DNA from: an uncultured Nioella sp.
GTDB taxonomy: Bacteria; Pseudomonadota; Alphaproteobacteria; Rhodobacterales; Rhodobacteraceae
Direction of reading: 5' to 3'
Assembly (NCBI GenBank): GCA_947498125.1
Contig: CANMJH010000001.1
Span: 186,001 to 250,000, forward strand
DNA length: 64,000 nucleotides
Shown here: in pieces, positions 8,102-16,144 of the stretch
Layout: every line of letters begins with the position of its first letter
Numbering within the stretch: position 1 is the stretch's first letter
Program-made: the position numbers and the translations under genes
The notes under the pieces: generated by a model
What the model saw: only the letters and a program-made list of their open reading frames with translations
The model's database searches: none
Told to the model about the DNA's origin: nothing

Positions 8102-8185
8102 TGGTGGGCGACCCTGGAATCGAACCAGGCGTGCGTCTCCGCGAGGGAGTTACAGTCCCCTGCCACACCTTGCGGCCTGTCGCCC
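8102..8185 (-). tRNA. tRNA-Tyr (anticodon GTA)
   Basis: This 84-base class II tRNA has acceptor arms GGGCGAC and GTCGCCC, discriminator A and an encoded CCA (8102-8104). The T arm is CCTGG-TTCGATT-CCAGG and the anticodon loop CTGTAAC shows GTA. The long variable arm contains GCG-GAGA-CGC, as expected for Tyr in bacteria. In this fold, position 8 reads A rather than the near-universal U. Confidence 0.93.
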
Positions 8186-8346
8186 ACGAGGCGTTCAGAT
8201 ATAAGGCCGTCTGCACCGGGTCAATATCAAAAATCACCTGCAAGCCATAGAAATGTCATTCAGCTTTTCTTGCGGCATCGGTTTTCTTCTTTGCCAAGAC
8301 GCGCCAAGCGGGGTAGGGCAACGAAACCGGTTTGAAAGGTGGGATC

Positions 8347-9150
8347 ATGGCGCAGAAAAAACCAACCTGGGTGATTGATAAAGAACGCGCAAAGCGCGCA
8401 GCAGCGGCCGAGACGATCTGGCTGTTCGGTCTGCACGCCGTGCGCGATGCGTTGATGAATCCCAAACGGGTTAAAGTGAACCTTATCGTTACCAAGAATG
8501 CCGCCGATAAATTGGCTGAGGCCATTGCAGCGGCTGGCATTGAACCGCAAATGGCCGATCCCCGTAAATTTTCCGCCCCGCTCGATCCCGGTTCTGTCCA
8601 TCAGGGCGCCGCGCTCGAGGTTAAGGCGCTGCATTGGGGGAGCCTTCCTGAGGTTGCGGTGCCAGCAGGTGGGACTGGCGCGCCGCGGCTCTTGTTGCTG
8701 GATCAGGTCACGGACCCCCATAACGTCGGAGCGATCTTGCGCTCGGCTGAGGTTTTTGGGGCCGAGGCTGTCATTGCCCCTCAGCGCCATTCTGCGCCGG
8801 AAACTGGCGCATTGGCCAAGACAGCGTCAGGCGCTTTAGAGCGGCAGCCTTATCTTAGAATTCGCAACCTTGGCGATACGATGCTTGAGCTGCAAAAGAT
8901 GGGGTACACGGTTGTTGGACTGGATGGCGAAGGCACCGAGTCTATCGATGATCTGGCCGTTGATCTGGCTGACCGCCCGGTTGCTTTGGTGTTGGGCGCC
9001 GAGGGGCCCGGATTGCGGGCGCGTACCCGTGAAATCTGCGATCACATTGCAAAAATTCCGTTCGCGCGTGATTTTGGCTCGCTCAATGTCTCGAATGCGG
9101 CGGCTGTGTCCCTATATGCTATGACGAAGGCATCTCGAGGAACGTCATGA
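8347..9150 (+). CDS. rlmB: 23S rRNA 2'-O-methyltransferase RlmB-like (SpoU/TrmH family)
   Basis: A 267-residue SPOUT methyltransferase. The N-terminal substrate-binding domain begins near IWLFGLHAVRDAL. The three SPOUT motifs follow: DPHNVGAILRSAEVFGA, LVLGAEGPGLR and LNVSNAAAVSLY, which form the trefoil knot and AdoMet site. RlmB methylates a guanosine in 23S rRNA domain V; other TrmH-type enzymes share the fold, so the exact nucleotide is inference. The start ATG at 8347 follows AAAGGTGGGATC; an upstream in-frame ATG at 8332 is less well placed. The 3' end overlaps the next gene by four bases (ATGA), implying translational coupling. Confidence 0.88.
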   Translation: MAQKKPTWVIDKERAKRAAAAETIWLFGLHAVRDALMNPKRVKVNLIVTKNAADKLAEAIAAAGIEPQMADPRKFSAPLDPGSVHQGAALEVKALHWGSLPEVAVPAGGTGAPRLLLLDQVTDPHNVGAILRSAEVFGAEAVIAPQRHSAPETGALAKTASGALERQPYLRIRNLGDTMLELQKMGYTVVGLDGEGTESIDDLAVDLADRPVALVLGAEGPGLRARTREICDHIAKIPFARDFGSLNVSNAAAVSLYAMTKASRGTS

Positions 9151-9485
9151 CCACTAAAATCGCCACTTGTTGTTACTGCGGCTCACGGACGGCGTTGAAA
9201 CTGACGGCGCGCGGCGGGCATGAGCTGGCTTGCGGCAAATGCGGCGCGCCATTGCATGAGATGAAGGCGATGCCGGGTCGTAGCAGCGATCGCAACCGCA
9301 AGAAAAACGGCCCCGTAATGAAATATGAGCGCGAACATCCGCGCGGGGATTGGCAAGGCGGAAAAGAGTGGCAGGGCCGGGATCGGGATGATGATGACCG
9401 CAAACGCCGCAAGAAGCGACGCAAGCCGATGTGGCATCGAGCGTTGGAAGAGGCGTTTGATGTGATTGAGGACATCTTTGACTAA
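9147..9485 (+). CDS. Small zinc-ribbon protein with a highly charged tail
   Basis: 112 residues of unknown function. Two CxxC pairs (CCYCGS near residue 8 and CGKCGA near 29) make a zinc ribbon. Residues 45-95 are rich in Arg, Lys and Asp (for example DRDDDDRKRRKKRRKP), probably disordered and nucleic-acid or ribosome binding. The tail HRALEEAFDVIEDIFD is an amphipathic acidic helix. Translation is coupled to rlmB by an ATGA overlap, which suggests a role near rRNA modification; this is inference. Confidence 0.75.
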   Translation: MTTKIATCCYCGSRTALKLTARGGHELACGKCGAPLHEMKAMPGRSSDRNRKKNGPVMKYEREHPRGDWQGGKEWQGRDRDDDDRKRRKKRRKPMWHRALEEAFDVIEDIFD

Positions 9486-9570
9486 CGCATCTTCACGATG
9501 GCGTTAGGCGGGGTTTTTTCTTTCAAAGCTTATGGCAATCTCTGCTCCAGCACATATCGGAGAATTTGCC

Positions 9571-10020
9571 ATGATCACTCGTAGAAGCACCCTTGGCCTT
9601 TTGGCCGCCGCCCCTTTGGCCCTGACCGCACGCCAAGCAACGGCGATGACGGACCCGGTTTTTTCGGAAGGGGCCGCTATTCGTGGCGCCGATCCAGTAG
9701 CCTATTTTACCCTTGGCGTAGGGTTGATCGGCGACAGTGATATTTCCGCAGACTGGAACGGGGCCACCTGGCATTTTGTGACGGAAGACCACCGGGCCGC
9801 CTTTGTTGCAGACCCAGAGGCTTACGCACCGCAATATGGCGGGTATTGCGCCTTTGCGATGTCGCGCGGCTATATTGCGCCCACAGTGCCAGAGGCGTGG
9901 ACGATCCATGAAGGCAAGCTCTACCTGAATTTCTCATTGGATGTTCGCAGCAGATGGCAAAATGACATTCCGGGCAATATTGCCGCGGCAGATGACCACT
10001 GGCCCGAAGTTCTGGGGTGA
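9571..10020 (+). CDS. Tat-exported YHS domain protein
   Basis: 149 residues. The N-terminus has a twin-arginine signal (ITRRSTLGLLAAAPLAL, cleavage probably after TARQATA). The mature part has a YHS-like fold with ADPVAYF, a central ATWHFVTEDHRAAFVADPEAY and YGGYCAFAMSRGY. YHS domains often bind metals, and the conserved C and H positions would fit, but the ligand is unknown. The start ATG at 9571 follows CGGAGAATTTGCC; the longer in-frame start at 9532 would bury the twin-Arg motif and is rejected. It is probably monocistronic. Confidence 0.8.
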   Translation: MITRRSTLGLLAAAPLALTARQATAMTDPVFSEGAAIRGADPVAYFTLGVGLIGDSDISADWNGATWHFVTEDHRAAFVADPEAYAPQYGGYCAFAMSRGYIAPTVPEAWTIHEGKLYLNFSLDVRSRWQNDIPGNIAAADDHWPEVLG

Positions 10021-10095
10021 TTAGAATTTTCAATCACTTTTTTGTGCTTACCCCTTTTTTTCACCGTACGAGTTGCTAAATTACAACGTGAGGCG

Positions 10096-10179
10096 GCTGA
10101 TCCGGAACATCAGCAAGCCCATCACTGTCCCTCGTTCCGTACTTGCGCCCGCTCGGTTTTCCGCTGCGGGCGCTTTTTT
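10096..10179 (+). ncRNA. Candidate structured leader or sRNA with terminator, before the CoA-binding gene
   Basis: The 178-base gap after the YHS gene holds ordered structure. GCTGAT (10096-10101) pairs with ATCAGC (10109-10114), leaving loop CCGGAAC. CGGAAC of that loop (10103-10108) is complementary to GTTCCG at 10134-10139, so an H-type pseudoknot is possible. A strong terminator follows at 10145-10179. The end lies 19 bases before the CoA-binding ATG. It matches no riboswitch I know by sequence. Transcription limits are guesses. Confidence 0.35.
10145..10179 (+). terminator. Intrinsic terminator upstream of the CoA-binding gene
   Basis: GCGCCCGC (10145-10152) pairs perfectly with GCGGGCGC (10166-10173), followed at once by six T. 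It lies 125 bases after the YHS gene and 19 bases before the next ATG, so it may end an independent small transcript or act as an attenuator rather than only terminate the YHS gene. Confidence 0.75.
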
Positions 10180-10198
10180 CTTCTGATAAGACGACGCT

Positions 10199-10651
10199 AT
10201 GACCAAGTTTCCCACTGACGAGCTCATCCGCAAAATCCTGACCGAAAGCCGCAGCATTGCTGTGATCGGCGCATCGCCGAACCCAGCCCGGCCGTCGCAT
10301 TACGTGTCGCGGATGCTGATGGATCGAGGTTACCGCATTGTGCCGGTCAATCCGGGGCAGGCGGGAAAAGAGTTGTTAGAGACGACCTGCATGGGCCAGA
10401 TCGCAGATATCGATGAGCCGATTGACATGGTCGACATCTTTCGCCGCTCAGACGCAGTACCCGCCATTGTAGAAGCCGCGCTCGCGCATCTGCCGGGTCT
10501 AAAGACGATCTGGATGCAACTGGGTGTCGAAAACGAAGAGGCCGCCAAAATGGCCGAAGCGGCGGGCGTACAGGTCATTCAAAACCGCTGCACCAAGGCC
10601 GAGTATCAGCGCCTCTTTGGCGAAACCAAGCTGGACGAGATCAGCGCTTAG
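10199..10651 (+). CDS. CoA-binding domain protein (YccU-like)
   Basis: 150 residues forming a single CoA-binding Rossmann domain, with the glycine-rich turn AVIGASPNPARPSHYV, the strand RIVPVNPGQAG, DMVDIFRRSD and IWMQLGV. Proteins of this type (succinyl-CoA-synthetase-alpha-like, YccU) bind CoA; no reaction is established. The start at 10199 comes directly after the terminator-bearing leader. The 3' end overlaps the convergent hisE by four bases. Confidence 0.85.
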   Translation: MTKFPTDELIRKILTESRSIAVIGASPNPARPSHYVSRMLMDRGYRIVPVNPGQAGKELLETTCMGQIADIDEPIDMVDIFRRSDAVPAIVEAALAHLPGLKTIWMQLGVENEEAAKMAEAAGVQVIQNRCTKAEYQRLFGETKLDEISA

Positions 10652-10956
10652 CGGTTGGCCTTCTCTTCGATCCCCGAAGTTCCCTCACGCCGGTCCAGTT
10701 CGGCCAGCACGTCAGCAAGGGGGATATCGCGTGCAGAAAGCATGACAAGCAGGTGGTAGAGTACATCCGCGGCCTCGGACGTCAAACCCTTCTTGTCGCC
10801 CTTCACCGCTTCAATAATGGCCTCAACGGCCTCTTCCCCAAATTTCTCGGCGCATTTTTCCGGGCCCTTGGACAGCAGCTTTGCCGTCCAGGAAGAAGAC
10901 GGGTTAGCCCCTTTGCGGGCCTCGATCGTGGCGGCAAGTTTGTCGAGCGTTGTCAT
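10648..10956 (-). CDS. hisE: Phosphoribosyl-ATP diphosphatase
   Basis: A 102-residue all-helical MazG-like enzyme that converts phosphoribosyl-ATP to phosphoribosyl-AMP, the second step of histidine synthesis. [14 protein letters not shown] and [14 protein letters not shown] carry the Glu and Asp metal ligands of the family. It starts inside the stop of hisF (ATGA overlap), so the two are translationally coupled. It is a stand-alone HisE, not fused to HisI; hisI is not in the window. Confidence 0.95.
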   Translation of the reverse strand: MTTLDKLAATIEARKGANPSSSWTAKLLSKGPEKCAEKFGEEAVEAIIEAVKGDKKGLTSEAADVLYHLLVMLSARDIPLADVLAELDRREGTSGIEEKANR

Positions 10957-11714
10957 GAAATCCTCATCGGAATGCCAGCAGCGGCCATATGGGCCTTTGC
11001 CTCGCCAATTGTGTAATCGCCAAAGTGGAAGATCGAAGCGGCAAGCACGGCGCTGGCGCCGCCTTTGGTTACACCCTCAACAAGGTGGTCAAGGGTGCCG
11101 ACGCCGCCCGAGGCAATCACCGGTACGGGAACAGCATCAGAAATGGCGCGGGTGAGCGGCAGATTGAACCCGGCGCGGGTGCCATCGCGATCCATAGAGG
11201 TCAGAAGGATCTCTCCTGCGCCTTTGGCGACAACGGTTTTGGCAAATTCCACTGCATCGATGCCAGTGGCTTTGCGCCCGCCATGGGTGAAAATCTCCCA
11301 TTTGCCGGGGCTGACGGTTTTGGCGTCGATGGCCACAACAATGCATTGCGAGCCAAATTTATCGGCGGCGCGTGCGACGACATCGGGATCGGCCACTGCG
11401 GCAGAATTGAACGAAACCTTGTCAGCGCCCGCCAGAAGCAGATCGCGCACATCAGATACCGTGCGAACCCCGCCGCCAATGGTCAGCGGCATAAAGCACT
11501 GCTCGGCGGTACGCGTCGCAAGATCAAACATCGTGCCGCGGTTTTCATGGGTGGCCTTGATATCAAGAAAACAAAGCTCATCCGCGCCAGCCGCATCATA
11601 GGCGCGGGCTTGCTCGACCGGGTCACCGGCATCGATGAGATCGACAAAATTGACACCCTTAACGGTGCGCCCTTCGGCGACGTCAAGGCAAGGGATGATC
11701 CGGGTTTTCAGCAT
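10953..11714 (-). CDS. hisF: Imidazole glycerol phosphate synthase cyclase subunit
   Basis: A 253-residue (beta/alpha)8 barrel that uses ammonia from HisH to form imidazole glycerol phosphate and AICAR. The catalytic Asp is in [15 protein letters not shown] near residue 11 and the second in [13 protein letters not shown] near 130. Phosphate loops are TIGGGVR and ASGGVGTL. The start is [11 protein letters not shown]. It is upstream of, and overlaps, hisE on the same strand. Its partner gene hisH lies 3.1 kb away, past a DUF2867 gene, two membrane-protein genes, hisA and glsA. Confidence 0.98.
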   Translation of the reverse strand: MLKTRIIPCLDVAEGRTVKGVNFVDLIDAGDPVEQARAYDAAGADELCFLDIKATHENRGTMFDLATRTAEQCFMPLTIGGGVRTVSDVRDLLLAGADKVSFNSAAVADPDVVARAADKFGSQCIVVAIDAKTVSPGKWEIFTHGGRKATGIDAVEFAKTVVAKGAGEILLTSMDRDGTRAGFNLPLTRAISDAVPVPVIASGGVGTLDHLVEGVTKGGASAVLAASIFHFGDYTIGEAKAHMAAAGIPMRIS

Positions 11715-11760
11715 GGGCGCGCTCCGGCGACTGGTGAATTTGGCGCAGGTTTACTGCGCT

Positions 11761-12234
11761 TTACCCAGCTTGGCCAGCCGCATCGCTCGCGGCGACACGG
11801 GCAAGTGCATTGCGGGCAATCAGAATGTGAAACGGAAGGATCAAGGTTAAATAGACCCGGCCCAAGAGATTGTGGCGGCGCACCCATGTGGCCAGCGACA
11901 CCTGGCCGGCTTCGCTTCTGACGGAGACCCGGAAATCGAGATGCTTGTCATTGAAGCCTGCGATGACTTCATGATCGGTTTCCAACTCGACAGGGAACTC
12001 TCCTAATTTATCGGAGGCGTCCGGCCCATGAGCAAGAACACCAAAAGGCGCCATCGCGATGCCGCGCAATGCCACGAGGATTTTGGCCCAGACGGGAAAA
12101 TCGGTGATGATTTCAGCAGCTTTTCTGGCCGGAACCGTTGAAGGGACTGAAAAGCAGTCGATGAAATCTTCAGACGCGACACGCGAAAAAAGGGGGCTAG
12201 CTGGCGATAAAGTCGACCGAGAGACGCGGGGCAT
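11761..12234 (-). CDS. DUF2867 family protein
   Basis: 157 residues with a central DFPVWAKILVALRGIAM, a HEVIAGFNDKHLDFRVSV strand pair and an LGRVYLTLILPFHILIARN end, as in DUF2867 proteins of unknown function. The final hydrophobic stretch may contact the membrane. The start ATG at 12234 has a TTGGAG site seven bases before it; a longer in-frame start at 12282 lacks one. It lies between hisF and two small membrane genes on the same strand; no link to histidine synthesis is known. Confidence 0.7.
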   Translation of the reverse strand: MPRVSRSTLSPASPLFSRVASEDFIDCFSVPSTVPARKAAEIITDFPVWAKILVALRGIAMAPFGVLAHGPDASDKLGEFPVELETDHEVIAGFNDKHLDFRVSVRSEAGQVSLATWVRRHNLLGRVYLTLILPFHILIARNALARVAASDAAGQAG

Positions 12235-12327
12235 GAAGGCTCCAAGATAAGTTTGTTGGCTCTTTGAAGATATGTACTGCACTATCGCGCGTCATCCCCC
12301 TGCGCTGTCATGGCATAGGTCGCTGTG

Positions 12328-12612
12328 TCACAGTTTCTTAGCGATAAGCGCAATCAAGGCGACAAGCGCCCAAACCATTCCCATCACCATCGAAAACGTA
12401 GCGAACAGCATCAGGCCCCAACTGGCAAAAAACCCAATTAAGTTGGCCATCCGGCCGATGTCGCGACCCATCACTTCGCATGGATAAATATTGCCTTCAT
12501 CGATCCGGCAATCAAAACCGATTGCCAAGATTATCGTAGCGGCAATCAGCAAGCCCCAAAGTATGAAGGGTCCAATGGTGAGTAAGGCAAAAAACCGGTG
12601 AACCCATTTCAC
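12328..12612 (-). CDS. Small two-helix membrane protein of unknown function
   Basis: 94 residues with two hydrophobic segments (about 10-33 and 57-90). The hydrophilic loop DCRIDEGNIYPCEVMGRDIG contains two cysteines, probably periplasmic and able to form a disulfide. It follows the next membrane-protein gene with a one-base gap, so the two are probably co-translated. The neighbour has a similar two-Cys loop (DELCGGNVLYGYQGCRV). I recognise no family. Confidence 0.65.
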   Translation of the reverse strand: MKWVHRFFALLTIGPFILWGLLIAATIILAIGFDCRIDEGNIYPCEVMGRDIGRMANLIGFFASWGLMLFATFSMVMGMVWALVALIALIAKKL

Positions 12613-12613
12613 G

Positions 12614-12985
12614 TCAATGTCCTTCCGGATCTTGAACGCGGCGAGACTTCATTTCGATAATCCCGCAGACAAGCGCCAATAGCGGCGTGTAAGCCATCCC
12701 AAACACCACGCCCAGAAAAGCGCCGGCAGAGATTAGCGATGCGAAGCGGTCGCTGACGACACGGCAGCCTTGGTAGCCATAAAGCACGTTGCCGCCACAA
12801 AGCTCGTCAACGACGAAAAAGCCTAAGACTAAGATCAGAATCAACGGGCCAAACACGTATCCCGATAGGCCAAGGGCCCGTCGGTTAAACTGCGAAACGC
12901 TGCGCTTGGCCCAATAAAGAATAGCAAAGATGACAACCACGATTGGAAGCAAAAGAACAAAATACATTCCGATTTCTGCGGGCAT
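12614..12985 (-). CDS. Three-helix membrane protein of unknown function
   Basis: 123 residues with hydrophobic segments near 5-25, 40-60 and 85-110. The loop between the last two (DELCGGNVLYGYQGCRVVSD) has two cysteines and resembles the corresponding loop of the downstream partner. The ATG at 12985 stands immediately after a 10-base stem-loop; an internal ATG (residue 7, position 12967) is an alternative start. It is probably an operon with 12328-12612. No function can be assigned. Confidence 0.6.
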   Translation of the reverse strand: MPAEIGMYFVLLLPIVVVIFAILYWAKRSVSQFNRRALGLSGYVFGPLILILVLGFFVVDELCGGNVLYGYQGCRVVSDRFASLISAGAFLGVVFGMAYTPLLALVCGIIEMKSRRVQDPEGH

Positions 12986-12988
12986 TAA

Positions 12989-13018
12989 ACGATCTCGCTT
13001 GGGGCATCGAGATCGTTC
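12989..13018 (-). promoter_or_regulatory. Stem-loop directly abutting the start of the membrane-protein gene
   Basis: AACGATCTCG (12989-12998) pairs perfectly with CGAGATCGTT (13009-13018) around a 10-base loop. On the minus strand the stem ends three bases before the ATG at 12985 and 37 bases after the hisA stop. It could be a weak terminator for hisA (no real U-tract) or a translation-blocking structure for the next gene. Confidence 0.5.
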
Positions 13019-13055
13019 TATGCGGACGGCTTAGAAAGAGAAATGCAGGTTTTCT

Positions 13056-13781
13056 CTACCCTTGGTTGAGAAGAGCAATCGCTTCAGCCAGATCAATTGC
13101 ACCGTCATACAGCGCGCGACCCGAAATAGCGCCATCCAATGTCGCGCCGCAGGTCATCAGATTGCGCAAATCCTCTAACGAGGACACGCCGCCAGATGCG
13201 ATGACCGGGATGGACACGGCATTGGCCAGCGCCGCCGTTGCCTCGACATTCGGGCCTTGCATGGCGCCGTCGCGGTTGATGTCGGTGTAGATGATCGCGG
13301 CAACGCCTGCGTCTTCAAAGCTACGGGCAAGGTCAGTGACCATGACGTCGGTTTCTTCGGCCCAGCCTTTCGTGGCCACGCGGCCATTGCGGGCGTCAAT
13401 TCCTACGGCAATTTTGCCGGGAAAGGCTTTGGCCGCGTCGCGCACCAGATCGGGATTTTCAACGGCGACCGTGCCGAGGATCACGCGGGCGATGCCCTTG
13501 GTGATCCACATCTCGATTGTCGCCATATCGCGAATGCCGCCGCCAAGCTGTGCGGGAACAGATGTTTCAGCCAAAATCGCTTCGACAGCCGCGCCGTTTA
13601 CGGGTTCGCCCGCAAAAGCACCGTTCAGATCCACAAGATGCAACCACTCACACCCGGCATCCTGAAAGGCTTTGGCCTGATCGGCGGGCTTGTCGCTAAA
13701 CACGGTCGCCTGATCCATCTCGCCCTTATAAAGCCGCACGGCATTGCCGTCTTTAAGGTCAATTGCGGGATAGAGGATCAT
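13056..13781 (-). CDS. hisA: Phosphoribosylformimino-AICAR ribotide isomerase
   Basis: A 241-residue (beta/alpha)8 barrel related to HisF that isomerises ProFAR to PRFAR, the HisF substrate. Catalytic Asp residues lie in [18 protein letters not shown] (near residue 8) and [12 protein letters not shown] (near 129). Phosphate-binding loops are LGGGIRD and ASGGVSSL. The start MILYPAIDL at 13781 follows AAAGG; a longer in-frame start at 13829 is rejected. The upstream genes on this strand are glsA and hisH. Confidence 0.97.
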   Translation of the reverse strand: MILYPAIDLKDGNAVRLYKGEMDQATVFSDKPADQAKAFQDAGCEWLHLVDLNGAFAGEPVNGAAVEAILAETSVPAQLGGGIRDMATIEMWITKGIARVILGTVAVENPDLVRDAAKAFPGKIAVGIDARNGRVATKGWAEETDVMVTDLARSFEDAGVAAIIYTDINRDGAMQGPNVEATAALANAVSIPVIASGGVSSLEDLRNLMTCGATLDGAISGRALYDGAIDLAEAIALLNQG

Positions 13782-13901
13782 GGGTGTAGCCTTTCGGAAC
13801 GTGCAGGTTTCGGCGCCCTTTTGCAGCAAGACGCCGGGCTTGCCAAGCCTTCGTCATGTCAGCGCTGTTTGCTGAAGGCACGTCGCCTCAACAATGACCG
13901 C

Positions 13902-14819
13902 CTAGCCCGAAAAGACCGACCAGCCCATGCGTGTCGCGAGCATCTCAATGGCTTCGGTCCCTAGCTTGGAATTGCCCTGATCGTTCAAACCCGGCGACCA
14001 CACTGCGATCGAGGCTTTTCCCGGAACGATACAAAGAATGCCGCCACCCACGCCGCTTTTGCCGGGCAAACCAACCCGAAACGCAAAATCGCCCGAGGCG
14101 TCATAATGCCCGCAGGTCATCATGATGGCGTTGATCCGCAAAACCCGCGAGGGGGCCACCATGCGCGGCATGCCGGGGGCGCCCATCAAGAACCGTCCGG
14201 CGCGGGCCAGTTGCGCGCAGCTCATCTCGATGGCGCATTGATGGAAGTAGGCGCCAAGGGTCAGTTCTGGTGGGTTATAAAGCCGATTATAGGAGCGCAT
14301 GAAATGGGCGAGGGCAAAGTTGCGATGCCCTGTATTGGTCTCGGATTTTGCCACGGATTTGTTGATGTGGATGTCATCATCGCCAGCCGCCGTTCGCACG
14401 AAATGCAAAAGCTCGCCCAACAGCTCCTTTGGTTCATGCCCGGCAAGGATTGCATCCGTTACCGCAATGGCGCCAGCATTGATAAACGGATTTCGAGGCC
14501 GCCCCTGTTCATGCTCAAGCTGCAGGATCGAGTTGAACGCTTGCCCCGAAGGCTCGCGCCCGACACGGCCCCAAAGCTGATCGCCCAGCCGCCCAAGCGC
14601 AATGGCAAGAGTGAAAACTTTCGAGACGGATTGGATCGAGAACGCCTCTGTGGCGTCGCCAGCGACATAGCTTTCGCCCTCAGCCGTTTCGACGGCAATG
14701 CCAAATTTCTTGGGGTCAATGGCAGCCAACTCGGGGATGTATGTGGCCGGCACGCCCCGATTTTCGCGCGCGCTCAGCTCGTCCACGATCTCGGCAAGGA
14801 TTTTTGCCAGATCCGCCAT
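13902..14819 (-). CDS. glsA: Glutaminase
   Basis: A 305-residue serine-dependent beta-lactamase-fold enzyme that hydrolyses glutamine to glutamate and ammonia. The catalytic SxxK is S64-V-S-K67 in [10 protein letters not shown]. Further family motifs are [21 protein letters not shown] and [13 protein letters not shown]. It begins five bases after the hisH stop on the same strand, so it is almost certainly co-transcribed with hisH. It is not a known histidine-pathway enzyme. Full length, no damage seen. Confidence 0.95.
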   Translation of the reverse strand: MADLAKILAEIVDELSARENRGVPATYIPELAAIDPKKFGIAVETAEGESYVAGDATEAFSIQSVSKVFTLAIALGRLGDQLWGRVGREPSGQAFNSILQLEHEQGRPRNPFINAGAIAVTDAILAGHEPKELLGELLHFVRTAAGDDDIHINKSVAKSETNTGHRNFALAHFMRSYNRLYNPPELTLGAYFHQCAIEMSCAQLARAGRFLMGAPGMPRMVAPSRVLRINAIMMTCGHYDASGDFAFRVGLPGKSGVGGGILCIVPGKASIAVWSPGLNDQGNSKLGTEAIEMLATRMGWSVFSG

Positions 14820-14824
14820 AACAG

Positions 14825-15463
14825 TTAAGGCCGCCAGCCGAGGAAGTTTGCAATCATCCGCAAACCGGCGTCCTGGCTCTTTTCGGGGTGGAATTGCATG
14901 CCAACGATATTGTCTCGGCCCACAATGGCGGTGATCGCTCCGCCATAATCGACATGTGCCAGAAGGTGGTCAGGCTGATCACAATGCATGTGGTAGCTGT
15001 GCACGAAATAGGCGTGATCGCCTGTTGTAATGCCGTCCAAGATAGGGTGCGGGCGGTTCAGAACCAGATCATTCCAACCCATATGGGGGACCTTAAAGCT
15101 CGGATCGTTTGGCGTGATCTTCACAACCTCGCCGGGAACCCAGCCAAAACCAGCTGTGTCTTCGTATTCACGGCCCCAGCTTGTGAGCATCTGCATGCCG
15201 ACGCAAATGCCAAGAAAGGGCACGGCGCGGGTTTCTACGGCTTCGATCAGCGCCTCTTCCAATCCTGAAATCGCCTGCAAGCCGCGACGGCATGCCGGAA
15301 ACGCGCCATCGCCGGGCAGAACGATGCGTTCGGCCTTTGCCACAATTTCGGGGTCTGCGGTGACAATCACCTCGCCATGGCCGCCCTCGGCTGCCATGCG
15401 CTGAAAGGCTTTCTCAGCCGAATGCAGGTTGCCGCTTTCATAATCTACAAGCACGGTCTGCAT
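14825..15463 (-). CDS. hisH: Imidazole glycerol phosphate synthase glutamine amidotransferase subunit
   Basis: A 212-residue class I glutamine amidotransferase that supplies ammonia to HisF. The nucleophile elbow is [10 protein letters not shown] (Cys near residue 84) and the His/Glu pair is in [12 protein letters not shown]. The oxyanion region [12 protein letters not shown] is present. It starts at [20 protein letters not shown]. It is followed within five bases by glsA, an odd neighbour because both proteins consume glutamine. Confidence 0.97.
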   Translation of the reverse strand: MQTVLVDYESGNLHSAEKAFQRMAAEGGHGEVIVTADPEIVAKAERIVLPGDGAFPACRRGLQAISGLEEALIEAVETRAVPFLGICVGMQMLTSWGREYEDTAGFGWVPGEVVKITPNDPSFKVPHMGWNDLVLNRPHPILDGITTGDHAYFVHSYHMHCDQPDHLLAHVDYGGAITAIVGRDNIVGMQFHPEKSQDAGLRMIANFLGWRP

Positions 15464-15529
15464 GGGGCGTCTCCTTACCTAATCCGTTCCGGGCCATGAG
15501 GTCGCGCGAAACGGCGCGGGGGTCAAGCG

Positions 15530-16123
15530 CTAAGGGGCAGGGCGCGCACCGATCTGATCAAGAAGCGCTAAAACCGGCTCGTCTGGCGTAGAGCCCGCGC
15601 CAAATCGTCCGGTCAAAATCAGCTGCGCATATCCGTGGATCAGCGACCAAACTTGAGTCTCGATCACGACGGGGTCTGTCCCTTCGGGCACAAAAGGCGC
15701 GCAGGCATCGCGCAGAACCTGATAAGACGGGGCCGAACTGGTCGCGAGATCGCCAATCAGCTTGGAATTTGCCCGAAAGCTAAAAATCAGGTCGAAAAGC
15801 GCTGGCTCTTGCCGGGCGAAGTCCAAATACCCGCGGCAAATCCCTTTGAGCCGGTTTCGCGGTGTTTGCGGGCCTTTATCGGCTGCATTCAGCATGGCGA
15901 GACGAAACCGGCGAAACCCTTCTCCGGCAATGGCGGCGCGCAGGCCTTCGACCCCGTCAAAGTGATGGGCCGGGGCCGCATGGCTGACACCCGCCTTTGC
16001 CGCGCATTTGCGCAAAGTCAGCGCGGGAATGCCGCCTTCGGTCAATAACTCGACCCCGGCCTCGACCAGCGCTTCTCTTAAATTGCCATGATGGTGTTTG
16101 GATTTGTCTTTTTGCTTGGTCAT
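15530..16123 (-). CDS. TetR/AcrR family transcriptional regulator
   Basis: About 197 residues. The N-terminal TetR helix-turn-helix is GNLREALVEAGVELL followed by LTLRKCAAKAGVSHAAPAHHF. The C-terminal ligand-binding region (FDLIFSFRANSKL, QVWSLIHGYAQLILTG) is of the WHG type. It is divergent from a DUF2306 membrane protein; the intergenic region carries two perfect TGACAGTGTCA palindromes 25 bases apart, almost certainly its operators. ATG at 16123 is preferred because the in-frame ATG at 16138 is only seven bases from the first palindrome. Confidence 0.87.
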   Translation of the reverse strand: MTKQKDKSKHHHGNLREALVEAGVELLTEGGIPALTLRKCAAKAGVSHAAPAHHFDGVEGLRAAIAGEGFRRFRLAMLNAADKGPQTPRNRLKGICRGYLDFARQEPALFDLIFSFRANSKLIGDLATSSAPSYQVLRDACAPFVPEGTDPVVIETQVWSLIHGYAQLILTGRFGAGSTPDEPVLALLDQIGARPAP

Positions 16124-16144
16124 TTCGCCAGAATGCATAGCATC

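Noticed and set aside
10096-10140. SAM-II or SAM/SAH riboswitch.
   Set aside because: A pseudoknot is possible, but the conserved core sequences of those classes are absent and the downstream gene is not metK, metA or metX. It is kept as an unassigned element only.
10989-11921. A 310-codon frame opposite hisF.
   Set aside because: It is antisense to catalytic regions of HisF and has no recognisable domain.
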